DNA of 64,000 bases from Rhynchopus euleeides (lineage: Eukaryota; Euglenozoa; Diplonemea; Diplonemida; Diplonemidae), in the NCBI GenBank assembly GCA_963210315.1, contig OY723303.1, forward strand, positions 1,798,001 to 1,862,000. The letters are read 5' to 3'. The notes beneath the pieces are model-generated. The model saw only the letters and a program-made list of their open reading frames with translations. It was not told where the DNA came from and ran no database searches. Of this stretch, positions 1 to 11,752 are shown in pieces. Position 1 is the stretch's first letter; every line of letters begins with the position of its first letter. Both the position numbers and the translations under genes were made by a program.

Positions 1-1824
1 TCGGGCGAGGCTTCCGCGGTGGCGATCGGCCTGCTGTACCTCGGGTCGGGGAACCCCGCCGTGGTGGACGAGCTGCTGACGTACGGCAAGGACACCCAGC
101 ATGAGAAGATCATCCGCGGTGTGTCCATGGCGTTGGCCATGCTGATGTACGGCAAGGAGGCGCATGCCGACACGCTGATTGAGGAGATGCTGCTGTCGAC
201 AGACCCGTGGCTGCGGCTGGGTGGTGTGCAGGTCATCGGGAGTGCCTATGCCGGGACTGGCAACCGCAAGGCGATCGAGAGGCTGCTCACCGTTGCGGTG
301 CAGGACACCAGCGATGACGTGCGCCGGGCGGGCATCATGGAGGTCGGGTTTGTGACCTTCAAGGAGCCCCTGCTGTGCGTCAACGTGACGAGCGTGTTTG
401 CCGACTCGCACTCCCCCCACATCCGGTGGGGTGTGGCGGCGGCGCTCGGCATTGCCGCGGCTGGCACCGGCAACAAGCAGGCCCTGGACAGGCTGTGGGG
501 GCTGAAGGACGACTCGTCGGACTTCGTGAGGCAGGTATGGAGGGGTTGTGGTGTGGGGGTGGGTGGGGTGCGGTGGTGGGTTTTGTGGCGGTTTTTCACG
601 CACACCGGCAACAACAGGGTGCGATCGTCAGCATTGCGATGCTGCTGATGCAGCGCACGGAGAGGGACGTGCCGCGCGTGAAGGAGTTCCGCGAGGAGAT
701 TGAGAAGCGCATCAGCGACAAGTACGAGGATGTGCTGACGAAGTTCGGCGCCGTCCTGGCGACCGGGATCCTCGACGCGGGTGGCAAGAACCAGACCATC
801 TGCCTGCACAAGAACGGGCACAACCTGGTGAAGCCGATCGTCGGGCTTCACATGTTCATGCAGTACTGGTACTGGTACCCCTTCGTGCTCATGTTCAGTC
901 TGGCACTGCAGGTATGGAAGCCGTTCACCCCCTCCCCCCCCCACCCCGACATGTAGGGCGGTACCCTCTCTGGCACGCTCTAGGCGGTGTCCCCAGCATG
1001 CCTTGTTCTGCTCTGACCTGCCGCTCCCCACGCCCCCCCCCGCACCGCACACTGCCACATACTTGCCCCACCACAGCCGACGTGCATCATCGCGCTGAAC
1101 AGCAACCTCAAGATGCCGAAGTTTGTGATGCGCTCCGACGCACCCCCCTCGCTGTACAGCGTGCCGAAGAAGCAGGAGGAGAACGAGGGCAAGGAGAAGA
1201 AGAAGCGCGACAAGGTGGTGCTCTCCACCACCACCAAGGCGGAGAAGCGCAGCAAGAAGAAGAAGGGCGACACCGACATGACGGCCGCCACCCCGGGCGA
1301 GGAGGCGCTCGAGAAGGCAGAGGAGGAGAAGCCCGAGGGGGACAAGGAGAAGGACAAGGCGAAGAAGCCGGAGGAACCGACTTTCGAGGTGCTCGAAAAC
1401 CCTGCGCGTGTCACACTCGGCCAGCTGCAGGTGCTCTCCTACACAGAGGACAAGCGCCACGCACCCGTGAAGCCGGTATGCTGCTTGTGGTTGTTGTTGT
1501 GGAGGGGGGGGCTGAACACACACAGCGCTGTGTCTTCTTTTGTTGTCATATCACCGGCGTGGGTCAGTCAATACCGTAAGGGAAGACCGCGACCGTGACG
1601 CAAACCCTGGTTTCAAAACCACATAACCACATACACACACCCCACACACCACCCCCCACACCCACAATCCACCACAGGGCGTCCAGATGGGCGTGGTGGT
1701 GCTGAAGGACAACACCCCAGGCGAGGAGGAGGACCTGGTGTCTGTCGTGAACCCGCGTGACCTCAACGCAAACCCGGACGAGAAGGACGAGCCCCCTCCG
1801 CCGGAGCCGTTTGAGTGGCCCTAA
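1..1824 (+). CDS. RPN2: 26S proteasome regulatory subunit RPN2 (PSMD1), 3' part
   Basis: This is the C-terminal part of the large scaffold subunit of the 19S base, which places Rpn13 and the ATPase ring. The 5' end lies outside the window. Exons read 1-534, 618-911, 1077-1475 and 1678-1824, all joined in phase 0; donors are GTATGG or GTATGC and acceptors end in CAG. The first exon holds PC (proteasome/cyclosome) repeats with the usual GTGN and DDVRRA signatures. The next holds the conserved KFGA.LA.GILDAGG motif and an aromatic YWYWYP patch. Exon 3 has LKMPKF followed by the long Lys/Glu-rich insert typical of RPN2, then LENPARV. The protein ends PPPEPFEWP, matching the acidic PEPFEY-type tail that recruits Rpn13 in other eukaryotes. 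Identification is secure from conserved order; intron 3 carries a retrotransposon fragment. Confidence 0.96.
1552..1640 (+). mobile_element. 5'-truncated 3' end of the OTU non-LTR retrotransposon, inside RPN2 intron 3
   Basis: The stretch begins CACCGGCGTGG and ends GCAAACCCTGGTTTCAAAA, followed by a degenerate AC-rich tail. The same order of motifs occurs at the 3' end of the full-length element (17563-17618) and again near 26940. It is read as a dead-on-arrival copy. It lies wholly inside the intron, so it need not affect the mRNA. Confidence 0.7.
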
Positions 1825-3287
1825 GCCTTAGGGCCACTCCGTGGGAGGGACGGGTGCGGGGAGGGGGGGCTGGGGGGGTGACGTGACCCGGGAGTGCTCG
1901 GTGCTGCCCCCCCCACCCCACCCCGCTCCTCTCCCCAAACGAAGCAAACAAAGATAAGAAAAGTATCCCCGAGAGGAGGGGAGGGGGTGGGGGGGGCATT
2001 TTATTCCTCCCCTCGCTCTGGAGGGTGTGTGTTGCGGAGATAGAGGAATACTCCTTGGGGCCCCGGAATGGCAGACCCCCCCCACGCCCCCACCCCACCC
2101 CACCCCCACCCATTCTGTATGGCGCTATACCATGCGTGCGGTGGTGGAAAGAGTAGACGGCTCAGCCCCACCTCTGGTTTTAAACGGCACGAGCGAGACG
2201 AGTGAAGGGGAGGGGGGGAGGGAGATGAACTGTGTGGAAGGGGAGGGGCAAACTGTGGGGGGGGGGGGTAGAGGGAGCATTCGGGTTTCAAAGGAGAGGA
2301 AATGCAAGCGGGGGGGGGGGGAGGGGGTGGGGGCTACGACCTACGTTAAGCGATGGAGGAAGAGAGAGCTTCTTGCCATCCCCCCAACCCCCCACCCCCG
2401 CCTTCCCCCCCCCCCCTCTCTCTCTGCCGTGTTCCGCACAGGGCCTCCCTACCCAAAACGTGGTTTGACGTAAGCACACACACACGCGCGTGTCCCCCCC
2501 TCCCCTGTGGAGGGTGTGGGGGTTGGCCGGCCTCATCCCTATCTACGCACGCCAAAAAAAAAGTATTATATACCCACCTAGCCCCACCCCCTTGTGTTCC
2601 GCTGCGAAGGGGTGGTTTTTTTACATGCCTGTGCCACGGTGGCTTTATTTTTTTGTAGAAAAAAATACGCAACAAAAAAAAATAGCTGCGGTGCAAACAA
2701 TTTGGCCCACTCCAGATGGCGCGCGCGTGTGTGTGTGTGCATTGAAGACATGAAGACCAGGGGATGGGAGGGATGGGGGGCGCTCGGTCTGTTCTACACT
2801 TTGCACAACAGAAAAAAAAGGGTTTCATGCGAGAACGTGGGGGAGGGTGTGTGCGTGTGTGTGTGTGTGTGCGGTTCCTCTGCCTGCGAACCCCACCGCC
2901 CCCTGGGCGCGGTAGCATAACCTCGGAAAGCAGTACTGCACTGGCACCGGCCTGACGCGGCTTTGACATTAGAGACTGAAGGCCTCCATTGCGGCAAGAG
3001 CAGAACAGGGGGGGGGGGGTATCGGGGCGGTTGGTTGGTTGACCGGGAGACGACAGAAGTGGAGTCGGGCGCGGTTCCACGGCTTTGCGTTGTGTGTGTG
3101 TCTGTGTGTGTGTGTGCTTGAAGGCTCGCGGCATCCTGTGTTCGCTCGGTGGTTTCCATTCTACACTCTCTAACAACGAAGAAAAATTCGCGGGCGCGCG
3201 TGTTTACCCCCCATTCTCTGAAGCGGGTAAACCTCACAGGCTGCCGTGTCTGGGCAATAGGGCTGCTCTCTTCCCTCTTGGCACGGT
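1825..3287. other. Intergenic low-complexity DNA between RPN2 and the piggyBac-like element
   Basis: No gene is recognisable. The stretch has many G or C homopolymers (for example around 1860-2000, 2260-2330, 2400-2420 and 3008-3019), and (GT)n runs near 2850-2870 and 3090-3115. Short open frames here are made of repeated Pro, Gly or His/Thr codons and are artefacts of the composition. Confidence 0.6.
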
Positions 3288-4496
3288 TTAACCCTATAAG
3301 ACCGAAGGCGATTTTGAGCCATTTTGGCCCATTTTTCTCCTTGGACACCCAGTTGCTTCAATTTTCGTTTTTCTGCCCGACCCTGGCCGTAAATGAACGC
3401 GTTTGACTGAAAGATTCCACGATGGCCATTTTTTGTCCCCGAAAAAATGACTCTTTTTTTGCACGGTCAACAAACAGTGAATTTGAGGGTGAAAAAATGG
3501 CAGATTTTCGAAAGCAAAAATTTTCGCGAGCCGGGGCTCCCCAAAAAGTCAGCCGAGGATGACGTTATTGGAAAGAACGAGTCAAATTGCATCGACGGAA
3601 AAAAAAGTTCGATCAAAAAGACTGAGTATGAAGCCTCTGAATGGGCACTCCGGTTTTTTACCTATGTTCAGTGCCTATTTTCCCTTTGAAACCGTGGGAA
3701 ACCACCCGAAATTAGGCTTTTCGTCAATCACACGCAGGAAGTCTCTCAGACGGCTGCAAGAGCAACTGTTGCGCTTCGCAGCAGTACTGAACCAGCGAGA
3801 GGTGTTCGTGTAAAGCTGTGACCCTCCAGCACTGTGGAGCTCGCTCTACTACCACGTGATGTCGCCGCTGATAGGCAGTGTCCGTCGACCCTCCCGCGAC
3901 CAGATGTCGCATAGAGGACGCACCCTTCGGCCCGTAGTGTGACAGACCTATGTGCTGCAACTGCGCACAGAAGAGCGGAAGTCCCTCGAATACGTTATCC
4001 CCGGGTAGATCCAGTTGAGCTTGGCTCGATCTGGGCAGAACTGGGCACGGCCCAAAGCCGGTCGAAGATATCACCCATACATTTGACAGGCGAGGAATTG
4101 ACGATCAGGCACTCCATTGCCTTCAGTTGACACGTGCACTACATCGGAGTGTATCTGGGCGGGTCTTGCTTCCTTAGAAAGGTTCTCGAGTCTCCTTTAC
4201 CGGATGGCCAGGGTCGGGCACAAAGACCCCCGGCAAACCTTGTTGGGGTGTGCACAGAAAGCCAAGGGCCCAGAATGCTGTTTTCACCTGAAAATCCGAC
4301 CTGGGCCCAGATTCTCCGAGGTGACGGCGGGCAACCGACAGACAGATATCTTGTCGATTTTTGTTGTCTTGAAAAGAACTGTCCAAACCATTTTTGTGGT
4401 GCCCAGGGTTTGCCAAAAAGACAAAAATGGGTCCCAACAAAATGTGAACCCAAAGTGCACAAGCAATATATTGCGCCTTCGGTCTTAAAGGGTTAA
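3288..4496. mobile_element. piggyBac-like non-autonomous TIR element with TTAA target duplication
   Basis: Both ends read TTAA followed by CCCTWTAAGACCGAAGGCG in inverted orientation: TTAA at 3288-3291 with CCCTATAAGACC, and on the right GGTCTTAAAGGG then TTAA at 4493-4496. TTAA target duplication plus a terminal CCC is the hallmark of the piggyBac superfamily. The 1.2 kb interior has no long open frame and no DDD transposase, so the element would need a transposase from elsewhere. The 19-20 bp inverted repeats differ at one position. The interior is AT-richer than the flanks. Confidence 0.75.
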
Positions 4497-5203
4497 CGGG
4501 GGTGGCGTCTCGAGGGAGAGCGTGGTTTGCCCTATAACAGCATCACACGCACACAACAACAGCAGCAGCAGCAGCAGCAGACAAAACATATCGGAATACA
4601 CAGCTCTTCTAACAAAACGCTGGCAAAAAAAAGAAGAAAAAAAAGAGGGACTCGCACACAACCCCCCGCACCTCCCCCCGTAGCGCCCTCCCCCAAAGGG
4701 TTGTCGGTTCTTCCCTTCGTTTTCCCTCGCCCCCCCCCCCCCCCGCCCCCCCGCACTGCCCCCCGCTCCTCTCGCAACACGCGTGCATTTTCTAACACAA
4801 AAAAATAGCGTTTTAACACAGGGATGTTCATGAGTAACATCGTTTCCAACAAAGAGAAGAGGCCTGCTTGTCTAAGTCGGACTGGGTGGTGGGGGGGGGG
4901 GCAGACTTGTCCGTGGTGGGGGGGGGTGTTGCTTGAGGTGTGTGTGTGTGTGTAAAAAAATTAAGAAAGGTGTTGTGGGGCAGGGTTGGCAGGCGAAAAT
5001 GGGCAGCCAGGGCAAGGCAAGGCAGTAACAGGAACAAGAACAAAAGAAAGGAGACCTGAGGCGGGCCTTTTTGACCTAGCGCGGAGGATTTTTGTTTTGA
5101 GCGATTTGACTGGCTGAGTCGCATTGCTTTTTCCACACTCACAGACATCTTGCATTCACACACACACAGGCAGCTCCGAAAGCCCTGAAATGCTTCTCTC
5201 CAG
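4497..5203. other. Intergenic region upstream of the kinesin gene
   Basis: Contains a short (CAG)n run at about 4558-4580, a C homopolymer near 4730-4744, G runs near 4892-4926, and a (GT)n tract near 4939-4953. The real 5' exon of the kinesin gene may lie here or just downstream, because the following open frame has no in-frame ATG ahead of the motor domain; ATG CTT CTC TCC AG followed by GTGAAC at about 5189 is one candidate, unproven. Confidence 0.4.
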
Positions 5204-8200
5204 GTGAACCCACGCCTCACCACCACTACTGCCACATCACACAACACGCCAGAACCCCACCCCAGCAGGAGGGGTCACACCTCGGTTGGTGGGGAGGAAC
5301 ACCGACCCACCCAGCCCCTCTCTGCCCTCCCACACCACACACAATACCTCTACACAGCACACCCTACGACCCCCACCCTCACCCCCCACCCCCCCCCCCC
5401 CCCCCCCCCACACCCCCTGTTCCCGGGGGGGTGGCACGTTGTGCGAGCAACAATTCCACCGAAGGGTACGCCTCCCGGATCTCCCTCTGCCAGTCGGCAG
5501 GGGGGGGCTGGCGCGCGTCCGGGCAATGCCGTGCGCGCCGTCGCCGCGGCAAATGCGCTCGCGCGGGGCCTCGGTGGGGCGTCGAGCGTGGCATCCCCGC
5601 GCAGCGACGATGCAGGGTTGGACAGCGGCATCAAAGTGATGGTGCGCGTGAGACCTTTCCAGGGGAGGGAGGAGGCTGTATCGCGGGAGGAGACCGGAAA
5701 GGCGCCCCACCCTGTTGTTGAGGTGGAAAGCGAGTTCACAACGCTTGTCCTGCTCGACCCAGCAGCCGGGTATGCCGACAAGATGCCCTTCAACTTCGAC
5801 TACTGCTTCACCGCATTCAAGCCGCGGAAAATCACATTCGACGACGATGAGGATGACGCCCCAGGTGGCTCCACCGCAGAGTCCACACAGGACAGCCAGG
5901 AGGAAGTGTTCAGCCAAACCGGCTTGCCTGCTTTGGATAACGCGTGGGAGGGTTACAACGCATGTGTATTCGCCTATGGGCAGACGAGCAGCGGGAAGAC
6001 GTACACCATGATGGGGACGAAGACCGAGCCTGGGATCATCCCGCGTCTCTGCCGGGCTCTGTTTGAGAAGGTTGAGAGCGTGGTGGAGGGGCAGAAGTCG
6101 TCTAAAAATAAGAAGACGATCAAAATCCAGGTCTCCTTCATGGAGATCTACAACGAGCAGGTGAAAGATCTCCTCCGGGTCCAGGACAAGGCGCCAAAGC
6201 TCTACTCCTCCAGGTTTGACGACAAGCCTATCGGGCAGGAGTATCAGAACCTGAGGGTGCGTAACCATCCACTCCACGGCCCGTTTGTCGAGGGCATCAC
6301 GAAACGCGACGTCGACAGCTGGGGGCAGTGTGTGGAGATCATCAGGCTTGGGAACAGCGCGCGCGCCCAGGCTTCTACCCAGATGAATGACACGTCGTCC
6401 CGCAGCCACGCTATCTTCCAGCTGTGGATTACGCAGACAGAGCATCTCGGCGCCAAGATGAAGGGGCAGCCAATCACCTCCAACCGCACGGCAAAGCTCA
6501 ACCTGGTGGACCTTGCGGGATCGGAGAGGACGGGGAAGACAGATGTGAAGGGAAAGCAGCTGCAGGAGGCGAATTACATCAACAAATCCCTGATGACCCT
6601 CCGCAAGGTGATTGACACCCTGGTGGGGAACGCGCAGCGCGGGCAGCGCGACATGAAGCTGCCGCCGTACCGCGAGTCGCTCCTCACGTGGATCCTCGCG
6701 GATAACTTCGGGGGGAATGCGAAGACAGTCATGATCGCAAACATCTCGCCCTTCTATCAAAACGCCTCAGAAACGGAAAGCACGCTGCGCTACGCCACCA
6801 CCGCGAAAGGCGTTGTCAATCGTGTCAGGGTGAATGAAGATGCCTCGGCAAAGCTGATCCGCGAGCTCCAGACGCAAATCAAAGACCTGCAGAAGGAGGC
6901 GAAGCAGGCCGCTGAGTCCGCAGCCTCCGCCGCGCGGATCCGGGAGCTGGAGGATGAGATCACGCTCTCCAACAAGGCTATCGAGGAGCTGCGCGACAGG
7001 GAGCAGGACCTGCAGCGGATGACGGAGAACTTCAAGCTGCGCGAGAGGGAGCTGCTGGAGGAGCAGGCGAAGTGGAAGGCGAAGGCCGACAAACTGGAGG
7101 CGGAGTCGAACGACCTCCGCGCGCAGCTTGAGGAGTCGAAGCGGAAGCTCTCCTCCAAGCCGCGCGGCGATGCCGCATCGGCGCACCCCCCGCACGCCTC
7201 GACACAGGATGACGATGGCATCCCGCTCGGCCCGACTGGATCCTCCAACTCCCTCAGAGGCACTCGCATGTCGAAGGCGCACTTCTGGCTCGACGACACC
7301 TCTCCTTCCTCCACCAGTCTCCCCAACGGAGCACAGCCCGACACCAGCAGCGGTGACCCCTCCGTTCCCGCGAAGAAGCGCAAAGGGACTGTCGGGTCCA
7401 GCAAGGCGGCAGGTGCTGCGGCTGCTCTTCCCTCATCAGGCGCTGTGGCGAGGAGGAAGAGCGCGGTGGATCCGCCAGCAAATCCGGCGGCGGCGGCGCA
7501 GCCGCCGTCTTCAGAGGTGAAGGCGCAGCCCGCAGTGGGGGGCAATCCGAAGGCGGGGCGGCGGGCGAAGCAGGGGGATCTCGCGGCGCTGTCGGGAGGC
7601 GGCGGCGACGGGGTGGCGGGTGGCGGTGGCGGTGGTGGCGGGGGAGGCACCGCGTCCAGCAGCGCCCCGCTCGTGTCGGTGACGGGGAGGGGTTTGGGGG
7701 CGGGCGCGTCGTCCGCATCAGCGTCGTCGGCGCCCGACGCGCCGGGGGTGGCGGCGAACAGCGCGCCGCCCTCGCTGCGGAAGGGGCGCAAGCGCGACCC
7801 GGATGCGCTGCCCCCGGTGCCAGGTGCGTCGGGTGCTGGCAGCGTGGGGAGACAGGGTGGGTCTGTCGTGCCTGTTGTCGGGGCTGTCGGGTCCGCACCA
7901 GCACCCTACGCCAGCAGCGGGCTGAAGCCGGCACCTGCCGTGCAGGGGAGTGGGCCGAAGGGTATGCCGCATGGTGTTGGGGTGGGGTGGGGTGTGTGTG
8001 TGTGTGGCATCGTTCTTCTTGGTTTGTAGTTTCCCTCCCGACACACACCACCTCTGCTGGCCCACAGACGCGTTAGACGAGATGCTGTCGCCCACGCTCA
8101 GCACATCTGCGGCCGGCTCTGTCGGCCGCCCTGGTGCTGCTGGAGGCTCTTCAAGCACCATCACATACACCGATGTGGGTGGCAATAAGGTATGCATATC

Positions 8201-8824
8201 ATGGTGTGCCTGCACTGCAGTTGCAGGGCGATGCATCGCAGAAGGGATGTTGGAATGGAATTTGCCGCAGCATTGGCTCCATGTGTCGGTCAATGCGTCA
8301 ATAGAAATGTACGAAGGCGGAGGAGGCACAGGCGTTGCAGATGTGTGGGGACGAGACACGCTTTCTACCTTACTCCGCCTTTTCGCCAACCCGCCACCAC
8401 CACCATGCTCGACAGGATAAGTTTGACCAGATGTTCCAGCCGTCCAGCTCAGCTGCGCTGCTGCGCAAGCGGCAAGTGGGGAAGTATGACTCCCACGTTG
8501 TGTCAGTGAAAACCGGGGGGAGGAAGGTGCGGTTGGAAGGGGGAAAGGGGAAAGGTGAGGAGGGGGATACAAGCATTCTTCCACAGGGATGGTCACCTGT
8601 GGCATGGGGGAGGAGAGGGGGGGGATGCGCTGATCTGCTGCCCAACCTACCCCCACCCCACCCCACCCCAACCTTACACCCACACAGGAGCGACAGCAGC
8701 CCCTCACACGGACCTGGCACCCCTCCAGCGCGAGGCACGCAACCCTTCCGCAGCGGGGCGCCCCAAGGCCCCAGCACAGCGCCTATCACAACGCATCGGG
8801 GCGACAGGCTTGCCGATCCGCTAG
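5204..8824 (+). CDS. Kinesin-3-like motor protein
   Basis: An ATP-driven microtubule motor. Exons are 5204(open at 5')-7961, 8068-8189, 8416-8554 and 8688-8824; each junction keeps the frame and three of the introns' donors are GTATG or GTGAGG. Counting from 5204, the motor begins near residue 145 (IKVMVRVRPF), the P-loop GQTSSGKT is near 259, switch I NDTSSRSHA near 395 and switch II LVDLAGSE near 435. NHPLHGPFVEGIT and the neck VNEDASAKLIREL resemble kinesin-3. A coiled coil follows (about 555-650), then a Ser/Ala/Gly/Pro-rich tail; no FHA domain is seen, which is unusual for kinesin-3. There is no in-frame ATG before the motor, so the true start is probably in an unrecognised upstream exon. 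The last exon is the least certain; another frame would end at a later stop. Confidence 0.9.
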
Positions 8825-8955
8825 AGGCACTGCACCGCCAAGGCCCCCTTTGAAAGGCGTAAGGGTGTGAGCCCGTGGCGAAGGGCGTCGCTCGAGTGCC
8901 TGCGATTTGCTTGTATCTGTCTCTGGGTTTGTGCGACTGGGTGGTGGGGTGGGTG

Positions 8956-8995
<40 letters not shown>

Positions 8996-9082
8996 CCGTG
9001 CGAAAAGGGATGGGAAAAAAAGCTCGCTGTGTGGGGGTTTTTCCCCCCAAGGTTTTATTCGCGACACACACACACACACACA
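8825..9082. other. Gap between kinesin and the retrotransposon, with (GA)n and (AC)n
   Basis: A (GA)n tract of about 32 bp lies at 8959-8991 and a (AC)n tract at 9064-9082. The (AC)n abuts the 5' boundary of the retrotransposon and matches the (AC)n at its 3' boundary. Confidence 0.7.
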
Positions 9083-9124
9083 GGGGCCACACACAAACAC
9101 AACACCACATTCTCTCTCGCCGAT

Positions 9125-11752
9125 ATGCCCTCGATCTGTGTTTCCGCCCGCCGCATCCCGGCCTCCTCGCGGCTGGCCCTGGGCGACGCCTCTCCGGCGT
9201 CGGCCAACTGGGATGCCCCCTCCGCCTGCCCATGTGGGCTCCCTGGGTGGCAGTGTCTCTGCCCCTTCCGTGCGGGGTGCGGGGGTGCCGAACCCCCCGC
9301 GACCGTCTACGTAGCGGCGCATGAGCGCCAGTACGCTATGGCTGCGTACGTTGGGGATGAGGAGGTGTGGTCGACGTCTGCGGCCAACCCGCATGCCTCG
9401 CTGGCTGAGGTCCGTGTAGATGCGCTGCGGATTGCCCTGGAGTGGGCCGTCGGCCGCCCCCGTACCCAGGTCGCTCTCTGGGCCGACACCTCCTGCAAGA
9501 CGCAGGTCGCGCAGGTGCTTGGCACCGCTGGGTGTTCAGCGGAACACCTGCGCCCCCTCGTCGCGCAGGCGAAGGAAGCCCTCCGGGAGCTGCAGCGGAG
9601 GAAGGGAGCCCCCGTGCTCCGTACATCCCACATCCGGGACTCGGTCCGCCTGCGTGAGGTCCACAACCTCGCCCAGGCCGCCACCGACAGCCTGGCCGAA
9701 CCGTCGGCTCAGCACGTTGTGCACGGGCTCGTGCAGCAGGTGGAACGCCTGGGCTTCCGGGTCAGGGAGTGTGGGGGGGCAGGCGATTGCCTGTATAGGT
9801 CCCTCGCATACCTGATGCAGGGCAACGCGGGGAATCACTCCTCCGTGCGAAAGGCGGCCCACCAAGAGATGGCCGCCTTTGCGGGTCGCTACCGCGACCA
9901 CGTATCCGGCGACTGGGAAGCCTATCTGTCGCAGGTGGGGACTGCGGGGGCATGGGGAGATCACCTCTCGCTGCAGGCTTGCTGCAGGGTTTTCGGGGTT
10001 CGCGTCGGCGTGTTGGACGTGGGTCCGGAGGGGCAGCTCCGCCTGACGACCATCGTGCATGATGGCGGGGAGCACGCCCTCGACCACACCTTCTTCCTGC
10101 TTGGGTACACCGGTACCCACTATTTTGCTGTAATTCGGGACCCCCAACTAGGTGGGGGCTACGAGGCGCTGATGGACGCCTGCACCTTCCCCGCGACGGA
10201 GCTCGCCACCGACGCCCCGCCCCCCTCCAACAAGCCGAAGCCTTCCCCGAAGGCGCCGGTACCACCGCCCAAGCTGGTCCCCGATTTTTGGGCTCTCCCC
10301 GTGGCGTCCCGGGAGGACGTTGTGAACGGGCCGGCAGTGATTGGTTGGGACGACAACCTTGCGACCGGGGTTCGCCGACTCCGGGAGAACGCCCAGCTGG
10401 TGCTCGTCGGGCCCTCCCCCATCCCGGGGTGCCCCCACCAGCGCCATTGGAATGTATTGGTTCGCCTCTCTGACGGGTCGACCCGCATGGAACGCCTGTG
10501 GGTATCCTCGATCGGGGATCCGTCGGATGCCCGCAGGAAGCTGGAGCCGGAATCCGGAGGTGTCGGCAGGTCGGTGTGCGTGGTGCTGCGGACCCGGGTA
10601 CAGGGTGGTGAACGGCGGCACCAGGCGTTGCTCAGGATGCGTGGGGTGGTGGATACCCGGGCCACCAAAACCCGTGACCTCGATGGCAGTGTCGAGGCGA
10701 TGTTCGACGTGCCAGCTGGTGAGCTGGAGGCAAGGCTGCGCGGATCCGGGAATGGTGGCGTATTTGTGCGGACGAAGCACGAGACGCCCGGGGATGCGCC
10801 GCCCCTGGCGCTGTTGTGGTCGGCCACGGAGGCGGAGGCCCGTGCCCAGATGGGGGTCCTCGGGGGTGCCTCCCTGCAGCATGGCGTCTTCGGACTGGCA
10901 GTTGGGGACCGCGGCTACGCCGTGCGGGTCCACAGGGACGACCGTGCAAGCGCACTGATGGCCCTCTCCACGGCCGAGGTGAGGCGAACCTTCCGGATTC
11001 GAAATGTTCCCTCGCATGTCGCCGCGTCAAGGTTGCGGGCAGTGCTGCTGGAGAAGCTGCACTGGCAGGTGGAGGTGAGCCCCGACACCCCCATCACGGC
11101 GGGCTACTTCCTCGTGACGTCGGGGTCACGCCCCTCCTCCTTCCACCCTGTAGTCTTCTCCCAGCTCCTAAGCATCGAAGAGGTAACGGGGAACCGCAAC
11201 CTTCTCCCTCGAACCTTCTCAGCGAACCCGCCGGCCGCAGGCAGCTCCTATGCTTCTGCACTCCGCGGGGGGACCCGCCCGAGCGCTGGGCCCGCGCCTG
11301 CGCGTGGTGCTCCCCCTCCCAGAGCGCGCCCGGGGAACCCCTCGGCTGCACAACCGCCGTCTCCACCCCCACAGCAGGATATCCTTGCGTGGATGCAGCA
11401 GCAGGCTGAACAACAGCGTCTCTGGCAGCAGCAGATGGCGAAGCAGCAGGCGGAGTTCCAGCAGACGGTGCTGGCCTCCATACAAGCCTTGCAGCAGGCA
11501 GCCGCGCGGCAACCTGCGCAGCAGCCAGCGCCAACCCCTGGAGCGGCAGCCACTGCGGCACCTGTGGAGTCCGACATGGGTCAGGGTCAGGAGGAGGTCC
11601 TTCAGCAGAATCTGGAAACAGCTGCGGGATTGATCAGCGAACTGAAGGCGGACCGAGACGGATTGGCACAGCAGGTGCAAACCCTCACAGCGCAGTTACA
11701 GCAGGTCACTGCAGCTCTTGGGCAGCAGAGTCCCAGCTACGGTGGAATGTGA
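9125..11752 (+). CDS. Retrotransposon ORF1 protein with RNase H-like and OTU domains
   Basis: An 875-residue ORF1 product; the start is the first ATG after the (AC)n, 42 nt into the element. Residues 35-52 form a small Cys-rich patch. Residues 59-190 have the layout of an RNase H fold, with the helix Glu (SLAEVRVDALRIAL) and the strand Asp (LWADTSCKT) present but the first catalytic Asp missing. Residues about 200-338 are an OTU cysteine protease domain: GAGDCLYRSL with Cys222 and THYFAVI with His332; the Asp normally three before the Cys is Ala here. Around the middle, RTFRIRNVPSHVAASRLR looks RRM-like and could bind RNA. Residues from about 740 are Gln-rich coiled coil. OTU proteins cleave ubiquitin; a role in protecting the RNP from degradation is speculation. 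The stop is UGA in the same frame as ORF2. Confidence 0.85.
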   Translation: MPSICVSARRIPASSRLALGDASPASANWDAPSACPCGLPGWQCLCPFRAGCGGAEPPATVYVAAHERQYAMAAYVGDEEVWSTSAANPHASLAEVRVDALRIALEWAVGRPRTQVALWADTSCKTQVAQVLGTAGCSAEHLRPLVAQAKEALRELQRRKGAPVLRTSHIRDSVRLREVHNLAQAATDSLAEPSAQHVVHGLVQQVERLGFRVRECGGAGDCLYRSLAYLMQGNAGNHSSVRKAAHQEMAAFAGRYRDHVSGDWEAYLSQVGTAGAWGDHLSLQACCRVFGVRVGVLDVGPEGQLRLTTIVHDGGEHALDHTFFLLGYTGTHYFAVIRDPQLGGGYEALMDACTFPATELATDAPPPSNKPKPSPKAPVPPPKLVPDFWALPVASREDVVNGPAVIGWDDNLATGVRRLRENAQLVLVGPSPIPGCPHQRHWNVLVRLSDGSTRMERLWVSSIGDPSDARRKLEPESGGVGRSVCVVLRTRVQGGERRHQALLRMRGVVDTRATKTRDLDGSVEAMFDVPAGELEARLRGSGNGGVFVRTKHETPGDAPPLALLWSATEAEARAQMGVLGGASLQHGVFGLAVGDRGYAVRVHRDDRASALMALSTAEVRRTFRIRNVPSHVAASRLRAVLLEKLHWQVEVSPDTPITAGYFLVTSGSRPSSFHPVVFSQLLSIEEVTGNRNLLPRTFSANPPAAGSSYASALRGGTRPSAGPAPARGAPPPRARPGNPSAAQPPSPPPQQDILAWMQQQAEQQRLWQQQMAKQQAEFQQTVLASIQALQQAAARQPAQQPAPTPGAAATAAPVESDMGQGQEEVLQQNLETAAGLISELKADRDGLAQQVQTLTAQLQQVTAALGQQSPSYGGM

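Noticed and set aside
5237..6760. Minus-strand frame of about 500 codons opposite the kinesin motor
   Set aside because: Covers invariant kinesin motifs on the other strand and has no recognisable domain of its own.
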